From JBBQNY01 sp038255255 (GTDB taxonomy: Bacteria; Pseudomonadota; Gammaproteobacteria; Xanthomonadales; Ahniellaceae), in NCBI GenBank assembly GCA_038255255.1, contig JBBSLL010000004.1, forward strand, positions 97,766 to 161,765: a DNA stretch of 64,000 bases, written 5' to 3'. The position numbers and the translations under genes are program-made. The notes below the pieces were generated by a model. That model made no database searches. It was not told the origin of the DNA and saw only the letters and a list, made by a program, of their open reading frames with translations. Positions 59,886 to 64,000 of this stretch are shown piece after piece (the stretch's first letter is position 1; each line of letters begins with the position of its first letter).

Positions 59886-60641
59886 CTACTTCGGACGCTT
59901 GAGGCGCTCGACCAGTGCGCGCAGCACGGTCTGTGTTTCCGCCCCGTACCAGGCCTCGACGAAGTCGTCTACATCGTGCGAGCCCGGCGCGCCAATGCCT
60001 TCGTGTAGATCGGCGCGCGCCTCGCGCCTCGTCGCGGCAAACGCGAGGGGCGGCAGCGCGACGTGCCGCTCGCACCAGGCGATGGCGTGCGGTACGACGG
60101 ACGCTACGGGCGCCAACTCGTCGACCAGTCCGACACGCAGCGCTTCCGCGGAGTCGAGCATCGCGCCCGCGACCATCAGTCTTTCCGCGCGATGCGGGCC
60201 AACCAGGCGCCGCAGTGCAAACTGGATCGCGGGCGGCACCGACAGCCCGACCTGCACTTCGTTGAGCCCGATCTTGTATGGGCCCTCCGCCATCACGCGG
60301 TAGTCGCAGAAGATGCCGAGCACCGCGCCGCCCGCAGGACTGTGCCCGGTAATCGCAGCGACGATCGGGATCGGGCAGCGCGCCATGCGCGACAGCAGGC
60401 TGAAGAACGCGCGCCAGAAGTCCGCCAGTGCGGCACGCTCCAGCGTCAGGAGGACAGGGACATCGAGGCCCGCGGAAAACATGCCGGGCGAACCCGACAG
60501 GACGATCGCACGCATGCCTTGTCCTGGCGCGTCCCGCACCGCGTCGGACAGCATCGCGACGAGGGACGGATCGAGCGCGTTGACTGGCGGCCGTGCCAGT
60601 TGCAGTTCGAGGATGGTTCCATGCTGCAGGCGGTCAAGCAT
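59886..60641 (-). CDS. Enoyl-CoA isomerase-like crotonase
   Basis: A 251-residue crotonase-fold protein. Unlike the hydratase at 57241, the first catalytic Glu is absent (SPAGGAVLGIFCDYR), while GLNEVQVGLSVP keeps the second. That pattern matches mitochondrial delta3,delta2-enoyl-CoA isomerase (ECI1), which moves a double bond so that unsaturated fatty acids can enter beta-oxidation. It is monocistronic. The neighbouring copper-chaperone gene diverges from it across about 60 bp. Confidence 0.88.
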   Translation of the reverse strand: MLDRLQHGTILELQLARPPVNALDPSLVAMLSDAVRDAPGQGMRAIVLSGSPGMFSAGLDVPVLLTLERAALADFWRAFFSLLSRMARCPIPIVAAITGHSPAGGAVLGIFCDYRVMAEGPYKIGLNEVQVGLSVPPAIQFALRRLVGPHRAERLMVAGAMLDSAEALRVGLVDELAPVASVVPHAIAWCERHVALPPLAFAATRREARADLHEGIGAPGSHDVDDFVEAWYGAETQTVLRALVERLKRPK

Positions 60642-60702
60642 GAGGCGAAGTCCAGAGCGGGCGCGACGCTATGATAGGCCAACGTCCCCCGGAAGCCGCC
60701 CC

Positions 60703-61251
60703 ATGCGAGCCTGGTTCGTCCTCGTTTCCTTCGTCGTTGCCTCACTGTCCGTCGGCCCGCACGCGCAAGCGCGCGACGTGCTCAGCGCGAGCGACGCCTA
60801 CATTCTCGAAGCGCCGCCCACCGCGCGCTCCAACGTCGGCTATGTCGAGGTGAGCAACAGCAGTCGACGTCCCGTTCGGCTGCTCGCGATCGACAGCGAC
60901 AGGTTCGCCCGCCACGAAATGCATTCGATGCGCGAGGAAGCCGGGGTCATGCAGATGCGCAACGAGCGCACGCTGGAAGTGCCGCCGCGCGGATCCGTGA
61001 AGTTCGAACCGGGTGGCTACCACCTCATGCTGTTCGGCGCCGATCCGCCGCTGCGCGCCGGCGAAAAGGTCAAGCTGCTGTTGCAGAGTGCCAGTGGCGA
61101 CGAATTGAACGTGGTCTTCGAGGTGCGCGCGCAACCCGGCATGGAATCGCCGGCACCCGATGCGATGGCTCCCGAGGCGCCCGCAACGACTGCCCCTGAC
61201 GGGGCAGCGCCCGCCGCGCCCGCCGCGACAGAGCCGAGTGGTACGCCTTAG
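60703..61251 (+). CDS. Periplasmic copper chaperone PCu(A)C
   Basis: A 182-residue secreted protein. The signal peptide ends near HAQARDVL. The PCu(A)C motif is present in full: HEMHSM, then GVMQMRNE and GGYHLMLFG, the H(M)-x10-M-x21-HxM ligand set that hands Cu(I) to cytochrome oxidase. The tail after residue 148 is a Pro/Ala-rich linker (APDAMAPEAPATT) without a domain. No cytochrome oxidase genes adjoin it. A possible -10 TATGAT lies 28 bp before the ATG. Confidence 0.93.
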   Translation: MRAWFVLVSFVVASLSVGPHAQARDVLSASDAYILEAPPTARSNVGYVEVSNSSRRPVRLLAIDSDRFARHEMHSMREEAGVMQMRNERTLEVPPRGSVKFEPGGYHLMLFGADPPLRAGEKVKLLLQSASGDELNVVFEVRAQPGMESPAPDAMAPEAPATTAPDGAAPAAPAATEPSGTP

Positions 61252-61684
61252 GCCGTTTTCGCCCCGAACGAATCGTCGTTCGGGTTGACGGAAGCGGCGC
61301 TCCGGATGAAGTCGGGCAACGGCACGGGGCGCCCCGTGGATCGATCGATCCACACCAGCACGCTGGTGGCGTCGAGGTACAGCGTCGCGGGATCGCGCGC
61401 CGACACGATGCGGTGCGCGAAGGTCAGGCTCGTATTGCCCACGCGAGCGGCGCGGAGTTCCACGATCAGTTCTTCAGGCCACTCGATAGAACGCCGGAAG
61501 TCGAGCTGCGAGGATGCCAGCACCGGCGCCGAGTGCGCCTGGTACCAGGGCTCCTTCAGCGTGCCGAGCCAGCGCAGCCGACTCTCTTCGAGATAGGTCA
61601 GGAAATTCGCGTTGTTGACGTGGCCGTAGGCGTCAAGATCACCCCAGCGCACCGACAGCAATGCCCGCGACAGCGGTTCGTCGC

Positions 61685-61688
<4 letters not shown>
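61248..61688 (-). CDS. Acyl-CoA thioesterase, 4-hydroxybenzoyl-CoA thioesterase-like (hotdog fold)
   Basis: A 146-residue single-hotdog enzyme starting at GTG. The motif RWGDLDAYGHVNNANFLTYLEESR contains the catalytic Asp (WGDLDAYGH) of the YbgC/FadM group that hydrolyses acyl-CoA. The C-terminal 20 residues are less ordered. It overlaps the 3' end of the copper-chaperone gene by 4 bp and the uvrA stop lies inside its start region (GTGA overlap). The acyl chain specificity is not readable. Confidence 0.9.

Positions 61689-64000
<2,312 letters not shown>

Overview
The window is about 64 kb of GC-rich (roughly two-thirds G+C) gammaproteobacterial chromosome. It is densely coded and carries no insertion sequence, prophage or CRISPR array that I can see. 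The best fit is the Lysobacterales (Xanthomonadales). Pointers are GTAG-type palindromic repeat doublets of the Stenotrophomonas kind, an NAD-type isocitrate dehydrogenase, a bacterial GT41 O-GlcNAc-transferase-like protein, and Lysobacterales-style secreted proteins, together with gammaproteobacterial gene orders (gcvR-bcp diverging from dapA-bamC; pcnB-folK-panB-panC-panD; queG diverging from nnr-tsaE-amiB-mutL). No rRNA gene is present, so the placement is an inference.

Layout. 0-6.4 kb: mntP, a PlcP-like metallophosphoesterase with an overlapping GT4 glycosyltransferase, a PstS-like/OmpA fusion, and a secreted S9 peptidase. 6.4-13.6 kb: a membrane protein/XRE/DUF2975 regulatory module, a TPR-GT41 protein, a COG2509 flavoprotein and an M49-like peptidase. 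13.6-18.3 kb: two PYROXD2-like flavoproteins and a GcvT-like folate enzyme in one direction, separated by palindromic repeats. 18.5-24.2 kb: mfd, a GNAT enzyme, a YjbR-family protein and rlmJ. 24.3-31.9 kb: PAP2 phosphatase, GT4, ppx, ppk, phoR and phoB, all on the minus strand. 32-35.5 kb: a BepA-like protease diverging from grxC-AhpD-like, then isocitrate dehydrogenase. 35.6-40.4 kb: a secreted metalloprotease with a small secreted partner, thiD, and an outer-membrane barrel. 40.5-45.2 kb: phoH2, bcp, gcvR, dapA, bamC, fdxA and tRNA-Glu(CTC). 45.5-49.8 kb: polyadenylation, folate and pantothenate genes, plus a likely structured RNA before panD. 49.8-57.2 kb: queG, nnr, tsaE, amiB, mutL and a DUF1684 protein. 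57.2-64 kb: two crotonases, a DUF1289/NudL/mercaptopyruvate sulfurtransferase operon, a PCu(A)C copper chaperone, a thioesterase and the 3' part of uvrA.

The most coherent theme is phosphate. The PlcP-like/GT4 pair at the left end matches the plcP-agt arrangement that replaces phospholipids by glycolipids in phosphate-starved bacteria. A second GT4, joined to a PAP2 phosphatase, follows phoB-phoR-ppk-ppx directly and has a Pho-box-like site upstream. A PstS-like binding protein fused to OmpA lies beside the first pair. I propose a PhoB-controlled lipid-remodelling and polyphosphate set split over two loci; this is a hypothesis. Other points of interest are a small secreted protein paired with a PPC-type metalloprotease, a folate/flavoprotein cluster of unknown substrate, a 40-nt dyad before phoB, and the RNA candidate before panD.
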